Shown: positions 8,014-16,944, counted from the first letter of the stretch. The stretch is 64,000 bases of DNA from Pseudolabrys sp035718275 (GCA_035718275.1 DASTHI010000050.1:121181-185180), one strand, 5' to 3'. Made by a program: numbers and translations. Notes: generated by a model not told the origin, from the letters alone.

Positions 8014-8925
8014 TCAGCTCTTGGCAGTGGCGATCGCGGGATGTCGTTGTCTGCTCTTCACACGCTTGTGTGTCCGGGTGTGGACGTGCGCTTTGCCGAA
8101 CTTGGCCTTGAGCACCGCCGGCCGAGCTTCCTTCATGGACTCGTGTGGAATTGCCAGTTCAGGGACCGACGGCGGCCGGTCGCCTGCTGCGACAACCTGT
8201 ACGATCCGGTAGCCATGGTCCTTCAGTTCCTTGAGGAGCATGGGAAGAGCAACGGCAGTTGCCGGATGGATGTCGTGCAGAAGCAGGATGCCGCGTCCCT
8301 TCGCTTCGAGTCGTCGCATGGCGCGCTGAACGATCTCGCGGGCCCCGATGTGCTTCCAGTCATCGGCGACCACGTCCGCACTCCAAATCACAATCGATTT
8401 TGATGCAAGATAGTTCTCGATCGCGGGGGTTCGGCCCAGACCGGGAATTCGGAAGAACGGCGAGAGGGCCTGCGGATTTCCGAGTGCGGCGTCTACCGAA
8501 GCAATTCCGGAATCGATTTGCTGCTCAGCTTCGGAGGCAGAGAGGCGCCTGAATCGGTAAGGGTGATTCTGGCTGTGCGTACCGATTGTATGGCCGGCGT
8601 TGTAGATGCGGCGGACGATCGCCGGGTGCGCGCGCGCCATCTCTCCGACGAGGAAATAGGTGGCCTTGATGCACTGGGAAGCAAGCGTCTCGAGAACGAC
8701 GTTGGAGTAGGGCGGGATTGGTCCGTCATCGAACGTGAGCACGACCTCATGATCGCCCAGCGGCAGCGTCTGCTCGTATTGCATTCTGCCGATGCGGGCG
8801 AATTCTTCCGGGCCGATCGTGAGAACACGGCTTGTGCCAAGCGCGTTCGGATTATCGGGGCATGAGCTAGAGAAAGAAGCGGTGGTGCTCGCAAGGAGCC
8901 AAAAGAAGACAGCAATTGCACGCAT
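8014..8925 (-). CDS. Secreted polysaccharide deacetylase (NodB/chitin deacetylase family)
   Basis: The carbohydrate esterase family 4 motifs are present in order: LTFDDGP (catalytic and metal Asp), GTHSQNHP (metal-binding His pair), FFRIPG, SADVVADDW and LLHDIHPATA. These enzymes remove N-acetyl groups from sugar polymers such as peptidoglycan, chitin or exopolysaccharide; the substrate is not shown by the sequence. With the ATG at 8925 the 303-residue protein starts MRAIAVFFWLLAS, a plausible signal peptide; the frame is also open to 8988. The last 40 residues are very basic (Lys, Arg, His), an odd tail that could bind the cell wall or an acidic polymer. It stands alone, transcribed away from the gap that follows. 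Confidence 0.87.
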   Translation of the reverse strand: MRAIAVFFWLLASTTASFSSSCPDNPNALGTSRVLTIGPEEFARIGRMQYEQTLPLGDHEVVLTFDDGPIPPYSNVVLETLASQCIKATYFLVGEMARAHPAIVRRIYNAGHTIGTHSQNHPYRFRRLSASEAEQQIDSGIASVDAALGNPQALSPFFRIPGLGRTPAIENYLASKSIVIWSADVVADDWKHIGAREIVQRAMRRLEAKGRGILLLHDIHPATAVALPMLLKELKDHGYRIVQVVAAGDRPPSVPELAIPHESMKEARPAVLKAKFGKAHVHTRTHKRVKSRQRHPAIATAKS

Positions 8926-9678
8926 GAGGCCCCCCGGACCCACGCCCTCCGCCTCCGACCGGAGACGTCTGAGAATATCGCCGGTCACATTAATACATGA
9001 TTGCGCAATGTGAATGCATTTTAGGCTGTTCTCCCTTTTTTTTGAGCCGGTGAAAATCCGACCATTTCAACTCGATCGCGCGCAGAGCGCGGGAAACCTG
9101 AACAACCGCGTGCGGGCTTAGTGTTGGCGTCCCTAGGTTGCCTGTTTGACTGCTTCGGTGCCGCGGCTGATCTCCGCCTCGACCTTCTCCAATTTCATCT
9201 GATCGAGCGGGCATCGGGATGAGTATGTTGCCCGCCGCTCTCCATCGCTGACTAGACGCCGAACAGGCTCTAGGAGTACGCAGCAGCATTCCAGGAAGAA
9301 GGTGGTCGCGCACACTTCGGCTCTGAGCGCGTCCAATACTTTTCGGCGTGGTTCCTCGCCGCGAGCCATTGTCAAAGCTCAACACCAGCTCTTTCGCATT
9401 CAGGGGCAAGGACGACGGGATCGTTTGGGTTCTCGCCGGTTGGGCGTCAACTTCGATCATGCGATCAGTGCCTGGCGCCTGCGGATTCTGCAGGCATGGC
9501 GTCATGGAGGCAACAATAGAGAGGCGCACACAGGCATTGAGAGGCGACGAATCGATTCATGGGCAGTCGCGTGCTGACCATCGCCTGACGGGCTGCGCAA
9601 GGCAGCGACTCTCCGGCAAAACGTTTGCGGTCCGGTCTGTTAAGGGCGTACAAGCGGCGCGTTGATTGTTGATCGGTC
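8926..9678. other. Intergenic stretch without a convincing gene
   Basis: About 750 bases separate the deacetylase and mgtE. Frames on both strands (for example 9133-9375 and 8990-9529 minus, 9302-9577 plus) encode low-complexity or unmatched peptides without recognisable domains or good ribosome-binding sites. The best candidate is the 80-residue minus-strand frame at 9133-9375, which has an amphipathic cysteine-rich middle, but I cannot support it. It may be decayed coding sequence. Confidence 0.4.
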
Positions 9679-11079
9679 ATGGACATGCTCGACGAGAATC
9701 CGACCATGCCGCCGCAACTACGCGACGATCAGGGCGTCATTCGTGCCGAGTTCATTGAACACGTCACCGGCGCAATCGATGCGGCTGACTCTTTGAAGCT
9801 GCGGCTGCTTGTCGGCGATCTCCACGAGGCCGATCTTGGCGAAGTCCTGGAGTCGCTCGACCCCCAGAAGCGGCCACGTCTCGTCGAATTGCTGGGGATC
9901 GATTTCGATTTTACCGCTCTGACCGAGGTCGACGACGCGGTACGTGAAGAGATTCTCGAAGGGCTGCCGGCTGATACCGTCGCCAAAGGCGTTCGCGCGC
10001 TCGATTCTGATGACGCCGTAGCGATCCTCGAGGATCTTCCGACGCAGGAGCGCGCCGAGATTCTTGAGCAGATTCCCGCGCCCGAACGTATTCCCATCAC
10101 TCGCGGCCTTGAGTATCCGGAGGAATCGGCCGGGCGGCGGATGCAGACCGAGTTCATCGCCGTGCCTCCGGATTGGAATGTGGGCCAAGCCATCGACTAC
10201 ATGCGGGAAACCAGCGAGTTGCCCGAGCACTTTTATGAGCTTTACGTGCTGGACGAGGGCGGGCGGCTTCTTGGCGCCGTGCCGCTTGATCGCTTGCTTC
10301 GCAAGAAACGGCCGGTGCCGATATCCGAACTGATGGAAGACGATCGGCCCCGGGTGCGGGCGACACAGGATCAGGAAGAGGTGGCAAGACTATTCCAGCG
10401 ATATAACTGGGTCAGCGCTCCAGTTGTCAGCGAGGATGATCGCCTTGTCGGGGTCATCACCTTCGACGATGTCGCTGACGTCATCGCGGAGGAAGCCGAA
10501 GAGGACATCCATGCACTCGGCGGCATCACGCGCGACGAGGAACTCTCGGATTCGGTTTGGACCATTGCACGCGGCCGATTCAATTGGCTGTTGGTCAATC
10601 TCGTGACCGCGTTTCTGGCCTCATCGGTGCTTGGCTTTTTCGAAGGCGAACTGCAAAAAATGGTGGCCTTGGCGGTGCTGGCGCCGATCGTCGCCAGTCA
10701 GGGCGGCAACGCGACCACGCAGACAATGACGGTTGCTGTACGCGCGCTGGCAACACGCGAATTGATGGATACGAATGCCCGACGCGTAATCACGCGCGAA
10801 GTGCTGGTGGGGCTGCTCAATGGCGTTGCTTTCGCCATCATAACGGGCGTAGCGGCCTATGTGTGGTTCAAGGTGCCCGGGCTTGCCCTGGTCATCGGTC
10901 TAGCGATGATCTGCAATCTCCTCGCCGCAGGATTGGGCGGCATTCTCATCCCTTTGCTCTTTCATCGCCTCAGGATCGATCCAGCCGTGGCTTCGAGCCC
11001 GTTCGTGACAACGGTGACCGATGTGGTTGGTTTTTTCTCCTTTCTGGGGATTGCGACGCTATGGTTCGGCCTCAGGTGA
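9679..11079 (+). CDS. mgtE: Magnesium transporter MgtE
   Basis: MgtE is a Mg2+-gated homodimeric inner-membrane channel. The 466-residue protein shows the cytosolic N domain of helical repeats (LVGDLHEADLGEVLESLD, EILEGLPADTVAKGVRALDS, AILEDLPTQERAEILEQIP). Two CBS domains follow (about residues 145-275; FYELYVLDEGGRLLGAVPL and VSAPVVSEDDRLVGVITFDD). The five-helix membrane domain comes last, with the selectivity region PIVASQGGNATTQT. ATG codons at 9679 and 9685 are both possible; no strong Shine-Dalgarno sequence is seen. It is monocistronic. Confidence 0.95.
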   Translation: MDMLDENPTMPPQLRDDQGVIRAEFIEHVTGAIDAADSLKLRLLVGDLHEADLGEVLESLDPQKRPRLVELLGIDFDFTALTEVDDAVREEILEGLPADTVAKGVRALDSDDAVAILEDLPTQERAEILEQIPAPERIPITRGLEYPEESAGRRMQTEFIAVPPDWNVGQAIDYMRETSELPEHFYELYVLDEGGRLLGAVPLDRLLRKKRPVPISELMEDDRPRVRATQDQEEVARLFQRYNWVSAPVVSEDDRLVGVITFDDVADVIAEEAEEDIHALGGITRDEELSDSVWTIARGRFNWLLVNLVTAFLASSVLGFFEGELQKMVALAVLAPIVASQGGNATTQTMTVAVRALATRELMDTNARRVITREVLVGLLNGVAFAIITGVAAYVWFKVPGLALVIGLAMICNLLAAGLGGILIPLLFHRLRIDPAVASSPFVTTVTDVVGFFSFLGIATLWFGLR

Positions 11080-11227
11080 ATCACCCAGTTTCCTGACCAC
11101 CACAAAGCGTGACCCTGAAGCTGTCTTCGAGCCAAGAGCACTGCGGGTGCCGAAGCCATTTCAGCGGCTACCGGGACGCCGGACAGGGCCTGACAGCATC
11201 ACGGGTAGCTTATAAGGTTTGTCCGGA

Positions 11228-11243
11228 GCGCCCGCGCGGGCGC
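11228..11243. repeat. Perfect 16-base palindrome in the leader of the acyl-CoA dehydrogenase gene
   Basis: GCGCCCGCGCGGGCGC is a perfect inverted repeat ending about seven bases before the GGAGGAG ribosome-binding site of the gene at 11261. It could be an operator or a leader hairpin that affects translation; it could also be a chance result of high GC. Confidence 0.6.
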
Positions 11244-11260
11244 GGCACTGGAGGAGATTC

Positions 11261-12433
11261 ATGATCCCCAATGCCTGGTCGGGTATTGATTTCGGACTCG
11301 GGCCGGAAGTGGACATGCTGCGGCGAAGCGTCAATGCTTTCGCACAGGAACGCATTGCGCCCCGCGCTGCTGCGATCGATCGCGAGAATGTCTTTCCGCG
11401 AGACTTGTGGCCGGAAATGGGAGCGCTCGGGCTGCACGGGATCACGGTTGAAGAAGAATATGGTGGGGCTGGGCTCGGCTATCTCGCGCACTGCGTGGCA
11501 ATGGAAGAAATATCCCGTGCCAGCGCAGCAGTGGGACTGTCATACGGCGCACACTCCAACCTCTGCGTGAATCAGATTCGTCGCAACGGTGACGAGCGGC
11601 AAAAGCGCAAATACCTACCGAACCTTATTTCCGGAGCGCATGTAGGCGCACTCGCGATGTCGGAACCGGGCGCAGGCTCGGATGTCGTGTCGATGCAGAC
11701 CCGCGCCGAAAAGAAAGGCGACCGTTACGTCCTTAACGGATCGAAAATGTGGATCACGAATGGGCCGGTTGCCGATATCTTGATCATCTACGCGAAGACA
11801 GATCGTACCGCAGGAGCCAGGGGAATCACTGCATTCATCGTGGAAAAGAGCTTCAAGGGCTTTGAGCCCGCTCAGAAACTCGACAAGCTTGGAATGCGCG
11901 GCTCCGACACGAGCGAACTCGTATTTGTGGATTGCGAAGTGCCCGGGGAGAACGTGCTTGGAGCCGTCGGCAATGGCGTGAATGTGCTGATGTCCGGCCT
12001 CGACTATGAGCGCGTGGTTCTGGCGGCGGGACCGCTGGGCATCATGCAGGCCTGCATGGATGCAGTGATCCCATACGTGCACGAACGAAAGCAGTTTGGG
12101 CAGGCGATCGGACGCTTTCAGCTGGTTCAGGCCAAGTTGGCGGACATGTACGTGACGATGAATGCGGCAAAAGCTTATGTGTACACGGTCGCTCGCGCCT
12201 GTGATCAAGGGCATACGACGCGAGAAGACGCCGCCGGCGCCATCCTTTTTGCGGCCGAGCGCGCAACGTGGATGGCCCTTGAGGCCATTCAATGCCTCGG
12301 TGGGAATGGCTACATCAATGACTATCCAACCGGTCGCTTGCTGCGCGATGCCAAGCTGTACGAGATCGGGGCTGGCACATCTGAAATCCGGCGTATGTTG
12401 ATCGGGCGCGAAATTTTCGAAAAGACCCAATAA
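11261..12433 (+). CDS. ivd: Isovaleryl-CoA dehydrogenase-like acyl-CoA dehydrogenase
   Basis: The 390-residue flavoprotein matches the acyl-CoA dehydrogenase fold end to end (SEPGAGSDV, KMWITNGP, RKQFGQAIG, CLGGNGYINDYP). The proposed catalytic base is the Glu in LDYERVVLAAGPLG, the position used by isovaleryl-CoA dehydrogenase. The position of the MCAD catalytic Glu in IGAGTSEIRR is not acidic. This favours oxidation of isovaleryl-CoA to 3-methylcrotonyl-CoA in leucine breakdown, feeding electrons to ETF. The ATG at 11261 follows GGAGGAG. The methylcrotonyl-CoA carboxylase genes expected beside it are not in this window, so the assignment rests on sequence alone. Confidence 0.88.
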   Translation: MIPNAWSGIDFGLGPEVDMLRRSVNAFAQERIAPRAAAIDRENVFPRDLWPEMGALGLHGITVEEEYGGAGLGYLAHCVAMEEISRASAAVGLSYGAHSNLCVNQIRRNGDERQKRKYLPNLISGAHVGALAMSEPGAGSDVVSMQTRAEKKGDRYVLNGSKMWITNGPVADILIIYAKTDRTAGARGITAFIVEKSFKGFEPAQKLDKLGMRGSDTSELVFVDCEVPGENVLGAVGNGVNVLMSGLDYERVVLAAGPLGIMQACMDAVIPYVHERKQFGQAIGRFQLVQAKLADMYVTMNAAKAYVYTVARACDQGHTTREDAAGAILFAAERATWMALEAIQCLGGNGYINDYPTGRLLRDAKLYEIGAGTSEIRRMLIGREIFEKTQ

Positions 12434-12505
12434 AGCGAACCGCATTAACTTTTCACGGCCGCGAATCAGCTAGTGCATTGGCCGACTGCACCCTTGGAGG
12501 TTCCG

Positions 12506-12793
12506 ATGATGCGGGTTCGGCTCAAGGCCGACGGACGGATCGTGGAAATTCTTGCAGACGGAAGCGAGAGGACGGTCGACCACACCGACGCGGCACAATT
12601 TGTGCGTCATGTCCGGGCACGCTGCGGGCTCACTCAGGCAGCATTTGCGGAAAAGATCGAAGTGCCCATCGAAACGCTGCGCAACTGGGAGCAGGGCAAA
12701 CGCCATCCGCGCGGGCCGGCCCGCGCTTTGCTCAAGCTAATCGACCGGGCGCCAGAAACGGCTTTTGCCGCTTTGGGGAAACGGGCGCGCTGA
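12506..12793 (+). CDS. Small XRE-type helix-turn-helix protein
   Basis: The 95-residue product contains an XRE-type HTH at about residues 30-65: VRARCGLTQAAFAEKIEVPIETLRNWEQGK with the typical TQAxFA and TLRNWEQG elements. An N-terminal strand region (VRLKADGRIVEILADGSE) precedes it. Single-domain proteins of this type are DNA-binding regulators, often the antitoxin of HigBA-like pairs. No toxin gene is visible on either side: ivd is upstream, and FTR1 is convergent downstream. GGAGG at 12496-12500 supports ATG 12506 or 12509. Confidence 0.78.
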   Translation: MMRVRLKADGRIVEILADGSERTVDHTDAAQFVRHVRARCGLTQAAFAEKIEVPIETLRNWEQGKRHPRGPARALLKLIDRAPETAFAALGKRAR

Positions 12794-12828
12794 TTGCCCG
12801 CCCAAGTAAGCATCATTGACGGTTCGTT

Positions 12829-13659
12829 CTACTCGGCGGCCGCAGGATAGCGCTCGCGCGGGCTATAACGGGCAAACCTCATGAGCAGGAACATCGCCAT
12901 AAGCGTCGCCAGGTAAATCAAAAGCTGCATTTGGGTCGGTCTCTCGGTGTAGCCGATCAGCGCATGCAGCAGGCGGCCCACAATGCTTGCCTCCGACAAG
13001 AGCCAGGATGTGTCCCAGATCGTCTGGTCCAAGGCCAGGAGCACGCCCGCATTGTTGAGAAACTGTACCGCTTGGGCCGCCATTCCCGCTGCGAGAAGCG
13101 CAATCAACCAGCTTGTCACGGAAAAGATGTACCGGCTTGGAATGGCGAGTAGGCCGAAATAAGTGAGTGCGCTGAAAGCGACACCGGCCGCGATGCCAAG
13201 CACGCCGCCAAACAACAGCGCAGCGACCGTCGTTCCGGAGGCAAGAATTCCGTAGAGGAACAACACGACCTCAGAACCCTCTCGCAATACGGCAAGCCCA
13301 ACAACGACTGCGAGCGCTGTGAGCGGTTTGGCACCCGTGCTGACCTGGGTGCCGATGCGGCGCATTTCGTCGGCAATTTCGCGGCCATGCCGCGCCATCC
13401 AGGCGTTATGCCACATCAGCATCACAACGGCAGCGCCGAGCACGGATGCATTGAAAAGCTCCTGACCGGATCCCTGAAATGCCTCCGAAATCATGCCGGC
13501 AAACATGGCGACCACGGCGGCGCCGAGTACGCCAGCGGACATTCCCATCACGATCCAGCGGTCCCGTCCGATGACGCCGCGCGTGGCTGCCATGACAATT
13601 CCGACAATGAGCCCCGCCTCGAGGACCTCGCGGAAAACGATGATCAGTGCTCCGAGCAT
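12829..13659 (-). CDS. FTR1-family iron permease
   Basis: This 276-residue polytopic membrane protein carries the two glutamate motifs of FTR1/EfeU permeases: FREVLEAGL near residue 9 and LREGSEVVLFLYG near 125. These sites bind ferric iron during transport. About seven hydrophobic segments are visible. The gene begins three bases after the stop of the cupredoxin gene at 13663-13992, so the two form an operon resembling ftrB-ftrC of bacterial ferrous iron uptake systems. The usual partners, a P19-like FtrA and a polyferredoxin FtrD, are not in the window. Confidence 0.9.
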   Translation of the reverse strand: MLGALIIVFREVLEAGLIVGIVMAATRGVIGRDRWIVMGMSAGVLGAAVVAMFAGMISEAFQGSGQELFNASVLGAAVVMLMWHNAWMARHGREIADEMRRIGTQVSTGAKPLTALAVVVGLAVLREGSEVVLFLYGILASGTTVAALLFGGVLGIAAGVAFSALTYFGLLAIPSRYIFSVTSWLIALLAAGMAAQAVQFLNNAGVLLALDQTIWDTSWLLSEASIVGRLLHALIGYTERPTQMQLLIYLATLMAMFLLMRFARYSPRERYPAAAE

Positions 13660-13662
13660 GAC

Positions 13663-13992
13663 TTATTCCGCGATGACCGTGCCTTTCGCCGTTGCCTCGT
13701 TGAATTCACCGAAGAACGGATAGCGGCCCGGCTTCAAGGGACCAATTCTTACCACGGCTTTCGACTTTCCCGGGATGACTTTCTCCACCTTCATTTCGTG
13801 GCTTTCGAATTCCTCCGGCGTAGGGTCGTTGTTTACGACGGTAATCTGCAAGCGCTTGTTTGCAGGTACCTTGAGTTCGGCTGGCGTAAAACGATGATCC
13901 TTGATGGTCAGCACGTAGTCTTGAGCCCCTGCTGCGCCAGTTCCCAACAAAAGAAGGACCGATATCCCAACTGCGAAAAGTCGTTTCAACAT
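13663..13992 (-). CDS. Periplasmic cupredoxin-like iron uptake protein (FtrB/EfeO N-domain type)
   Basis: The 109-residue protein has a signal peptide (about residues 1-23) and a cupredoxin-like domain with DHRFTPAELKVPANKRLQI, the ESHEM segment and PLKPGRYPFFGEFN. Such domains accompany FTR1 permeases and are thought to oxidise or hand over iron in the periplasm. The downstream gene is an FTR1 permease three bases away. An inverted repeat in the upstream region could be an operator site. Confidence 0.85.
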   Translation of the reverse strand: MLKRLFAVGISVLLLLGTGAAGAQDYVLTIKDHRFTPAELKVPANKRLQITVVNNDPTPEEFESHEMKVEKVIPGKSKAVVRIGPLKPGRYPFFGEFNEATAKGTVIAE

Positions 13993-14046
13993 TCATCCCT
14001 CGTGGCAAATTCTGCGCCTCACAAAAGCATTAAATAATCGGGATGC

Positions 14047-14074
14047 AATAGTTTTATTGTACTCTCGAACTATT
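14047..14074. promoter_or_regulatory. Inverted repeat upstream of the iron-uptake operon
   Basis: AATAGTT (14047-14053) and AACTATT (14068-14074) form perfect 7-base arms around a 14-base spacer, 55-82 bases before the cupredoxin start. The region is AT-rich compared with its surroundings and probably holds the promoter. The repeat does not match the Irr or Fur boxes I know. Assignment as an operator is inference. Confidence 0.35.
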
Positions 14075-14280
14075 CCAATGTAAGAAGCCAAGTTAAAAGC
14101 TTGTCACCTATAGTGATGTGTAGCTTTGCGGTACGTCAAAAATCTGTGTGATCTTTCGTCGCGCCTCGATCCTGAATCTATTGTCGCTGTACGCCAGTTG
14201 GCAGTCAGTCGCCGGCAGGGCATTGTTATGGATGCTTATCCCACCCCCTCCGCTTCAAATGCGTTTCCAAGGAGCCTGCA

Positions 14281-15105
14281 ATGCAAGTGATTGAAGCCCA
14301 TGGCGCCCGCATTCCGACCATCGGTCTGGGCACCATGACCCTGAAGGACGATGTGTGCATCCAGGCGGTCAAGACTGCCCTGCAGATCGGTTATCGTCAT
14401 CTCGATACTGCAGCATTTTATGGAAACGAAAAGGAGAACGGGGAGGGGCTGCGCCAGTCCGGGATCAAGAGAGAAGACGTCTTCATCTGCACGAAGGTGC
14501 GGCAGGGCGACCTCATGCCGGAGGCGTTCGCAAAAGTTGTCGAGCAAAGCCTTGAGAATCTAAAGCTGCCTTACGTGGATTTGCTGCTCATTCATTGGAA
14601 TAATCCTGACATTCCGTTCAAGCTTTCCGTTGGCGCGCTCTGCAAGGCCAAAAAGGAAGGAAAGACCAAGCATATCGGTGTTGCGAATTTCACGACCAGC
14701 ATGCTGGACGAGGCCTGGGCGGTGACGACAGAGCCGCTCGTCTGCAATCAGATCGAAATGCATCCCTTCATCAATCAGGACAAAGTGCTTGCCGCTTGCA
14801 AGAAGCACGGCATGGCCGTGGTCGCATATTGCCCGATCGCACGCGGCAAGGTTCCGGGTGCGGATGTCCTCGAACGCATCGGCAAGGCGCACGGAAAGAC
14901 TGCCGCACAGATTTCGCTGCGTTATCTGGTTCAGATGGGAGTCTGTGCGATTCCGAGGACGGCAACGCCCGACCACCTGAAACAGAATCTCAGCGTGTTC
15001 GATTTTGCGCTTTCCGATGCGGAAATGAACGAACTCAAAAAGCTCAACTCCACCAATTTGCGCGTCGTCAATCCTCCGCACGCGCCCAAATGGGACACTC
15101 CATGA
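14281..15105 (+). CDS. Aldo/keto reductase (first of a tandem pair)
   Basis: The 274-residue protein has the AKR signatures: GYRHLDTAAFYGNE (catalytic Asp and Tyr), the Lys in FICTKV, the His in LLLIHWNNPD, CNQIEMHPFINQ, and VAYCPIARG with IPRTATPDHLKQN for NADPH binding. It belongs to the DkgB-like 2,5-diketo-D-gluconate reductase group, which also reduces methylglyoxal and other aldehydes. The substrate is not determined. AAGGAG lies just upstream. A close paralogue follows 93 bases later. Confidence 0.88.
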   Translation: MQVIEAHGARIPTIGLGTMTLKDDVCIQAVKTALQIGYRHLDTAAFYGNEKENGEGLRQSGIKREDVFICTKVRQGDLMPEAFAKVVEQSLENLKLPYVDLLLIHWNNPDIPFKLSVGALCKAKKEGKTKHIGVANFTTSMLDEAWAVTTEPLVCNQIEMHPFINQDKVLAACKKHGMAVVAYCPIARGKVPGADVLERIGKAHGKTAAQISLRYLVQMGVCAIPRTATPDHLKQNLSVFDFALSDAEMNELKKLNSTNLRVVNPPHAPKWDTP

Positions 15106-15198
15106 GCCTCGCGAACTGCTGGTCTCGTTTTACAGCCGCCCCCACGGAGGGTGTCGGTCACGTCCGAGGGTGGCTGGGCAAATAGCAGGTGCGGCCTC

Positions 15199-16014
15199 AT
15201 GCGTGCCGTCGAAGCGAAAGGCTTCAAGATCCCTATCGTTGGGCTCGGGACATGGGCTCTGCGCGGCCGCGATTGCGCCCGGCTCACCGAGCAAGCCATT
15301 CGCATCGGATATCGCCATATCGACACCGCGCAGATGTACGATAATGAACGCGAGGTCGGTGAGGGCGTCCGCGCCTCCGGGTTGAGATCGGAGGTGCTGG
15401 TGACAACCAAAGTGCAGCCGAGCATGCTCGCGCCGGCGGATCTCGAGCGCTCGGTAAAGGAGAGCCTGGCCAGGCTCAAACTCGACGCGATCGACCTGCT
15501 GCTCATCCATTGGCCAAATCCGCGCGTGCCGCTAGCGGAGACGCTCGGCGCAATGGCGAAAATGAAGCGTGCCGGCTATACGCGGCAGATCGGAGTCTCC
15601 AATTTCACTGTCGCCCTTCTCGAAGAAGCCGACAGGCTTACAGAGGAACCTCTGGTCTGCAATCAGATTGAATGCCACCCTTTTCTCAATCAAGACACGG
15701 TCATTGCTGCCTGCCGCAAGCATGGAATGGCGGTCGTTGCATATAGTCCGATTGCGCGCGGCAGCGCCAAGGGAAACAAGACACTGGAGCGGATAGGCAG
15801 ATCCCACGGCAAGTCTGCTGCGCAGGTATGCCTGCGATGGCTGGTGCAGCAGGGAATTGCTGTCATTCCCCGGACAAGCAAGCTCGAGCGGCTGGAGGAA
15901 AATTTTGCGCTGTTCGACTTCGAACTAAGCGACGGCGAAATGCGCGAAATCGCCGGACTGGCCCGTCGCGGCGGTCGCATCGTCGATTGGGCATGGTCCC
16001 CGGAGTGGGACTGA
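15199..16014 (+). CDS. Aldo/keto reductase (second of a tandem pair)
   Basis: The 271-residue protein is clearly paralogous to its neighbour. It has GYRHIDTAQMYDNER with catalytic Asp/Tyr, LVTTKV with catalytic Lys, LLLIHWPNPR with catalytic His, CNQIECHPFLNQ, VAYSPIARG and IPRTSKLERLEEN. ATG 15199 was preferred to a GTG at 15151 because the AKR homology starts immediately (MRAVEAKGFKIPIVGLGTW). The two copies have diverged at many positions, so the duplication is not recent. It ends three bases from the convergent beta-propeller gene. Confidence 0.88.
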   Translation: MRAVEAKGFKIPIVGLGTWALRGRDCARLTEQAIRIGYRHIDTAQMYDNEREVGEGVRASGLRSEVLVTTKVQPSMLAPADLERSVKESLARLKLDAIDLLLIHWPNPRVPLAETLGAMAKMKRAGYTRQIGVSNFTVALLEEADRLTEEPLVCNQIECHPFLNQDTVIAACRKHGMAVVAYSPIARGSAKGNKTLERIGRSHGKSAAQVCLRWLVQQGIAVIPRTSKLERLEENFALFDFELSDGEMREIAGLARRGGRIVDWAWSPEWD

Positions 16015-16017
16015 TTT

Positions 16018-16944
16018 TCAGAAGAAGCCGAGCGACTCGCAGCCGGTCCCGGCGTTGAAGCTTTGTTTCCAGCTTCGGGTCGGGACGTCGATGACGTGAA
16101 CCGACCCGTCGCCTTGACATGCGACAAATAGCTGATCGCCATGAAATGCCATGTCCATAGGCTGGCTGCCGATCTTGATAGCGGTCTGCTCTCGGAATGA
16201 CGGGCCAATCAGGCTGACCGTGTCGCTGTTGAGACTGGTGACACCCAGCACGCTCCAGTCCGGACTGTAGCGTGCGATCTGCGCCGGTTTGGGGACATCC
16301 GTGAGCTGTACGGTCTCGCGCACGCGCTCGGTCTTCGTGTCGATGAGGAAAAGCACCGGCTCCTGATCGGAGACGACGACCACTGTCTTGCCATCGCCAG
16401 TTATCGTAATTCCGGCAAGCGGATGCGGGGTCTTGATCTTACCCAGCAATTTGCGTTCCGGCAGATCGATAACGGACACCTCACCGTCCTCCTCGTTCTC
16501 CGTATAGAGTCTCAGCCCGTCCGGGGAGATGATCAGGCGGTGCGCATTGGTGGATCCGGAATCGATCGCACCAACAACGGTGTGCGACTTGCGGTCGATG
16601 ATCGCGACCACCGCCGTGTTCTCGCAGGTAATGTAGATCAGACCATCCGGCCCGAGCTTGAGCGTATGCGGCGCAATATACGGACGCAGGTCGATATCGG
16701 CCGCGTGACTCCGGTTCGCAAGATCGATTATGCATAGCGTGTGCCCGGGGTTCGGATTTCGTCCATGGATGCCATCACCGTATATGGGGACATAGGCGAG
16801 ACCGGTTTCGGGGACGATGAGCAGCTCGTGGACCGTACGCTGAAAACCATCGATGACTTTCTGAGTCTCGTAAGTAACCGGGTCGAGAAACAGGATTTTG
16901 GCGCCCATCTTGTCGACGGCGATCATTCCGGTCGTCTTGCGCAT
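16018..16944 (-). CDS. YncE-like beta-propeller protein
   Basis: The 308-residue product consists of repeated blades of the YVTN/YncE type: TLKLGPDGLIYITCENT, HRLIISPDGLRLYTENEEDG, GITITGDGKTVVVVSDQE and MDMAFHGDQLFVACQGDGSV. It is thus a seven-bladed propeller. No signal peptide is visible from ATG 16944 or from the alternative GTG at 16989, so it is probably cytoplasmic. ATG 16944 is preferred for its AAGAGAG upstream. Function is unknown; related proteins range from DNA-binding YncE to lactonases. It is divergent from queC, with starts about 70 bases apart. Confidence 0.75.
   Translation of the reverse strand: MRKTTGMIAVDKMGAKILFLDPVTYETQKVIDGFQRTVHELLIVPETGLAYVPIYGDGIHGRNPNPGHTLCIIDLANRSHAADIDLRPYIAPHTLKLGPDGLIYITCENTAVVAIIDRKSHTVVGAIDSGSTNAHRLIISPDGLRLYTENEEDGEVSVIDLPERKLLGKIKTPHPLAGITITGDGKTVVVVSDQEPVLFLIDTKTERVRETVQLTDVPKPAQIARYSPDWSVLGVTSLNSDTVSLIGPSFREQTAIKIGSQPMDMAFHGDQLFVACQGDGSVHVIDVPTRSWKQSFNAGTGCESLGFF

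Noticed and set aside
9133..9375. 80-codon minus-strand frame in the gap before mgtE
   Set aside because: No family, no good ribosome-binding site and an unusual Cys cluster; coding status cannot be supported.
12506..12793. HigBA-type toxin-antitoxin pair
   Set aside because: Only the HTH partner is present; the neighbours are ivd and a convergent iron permease, with no toxin-sized frame.
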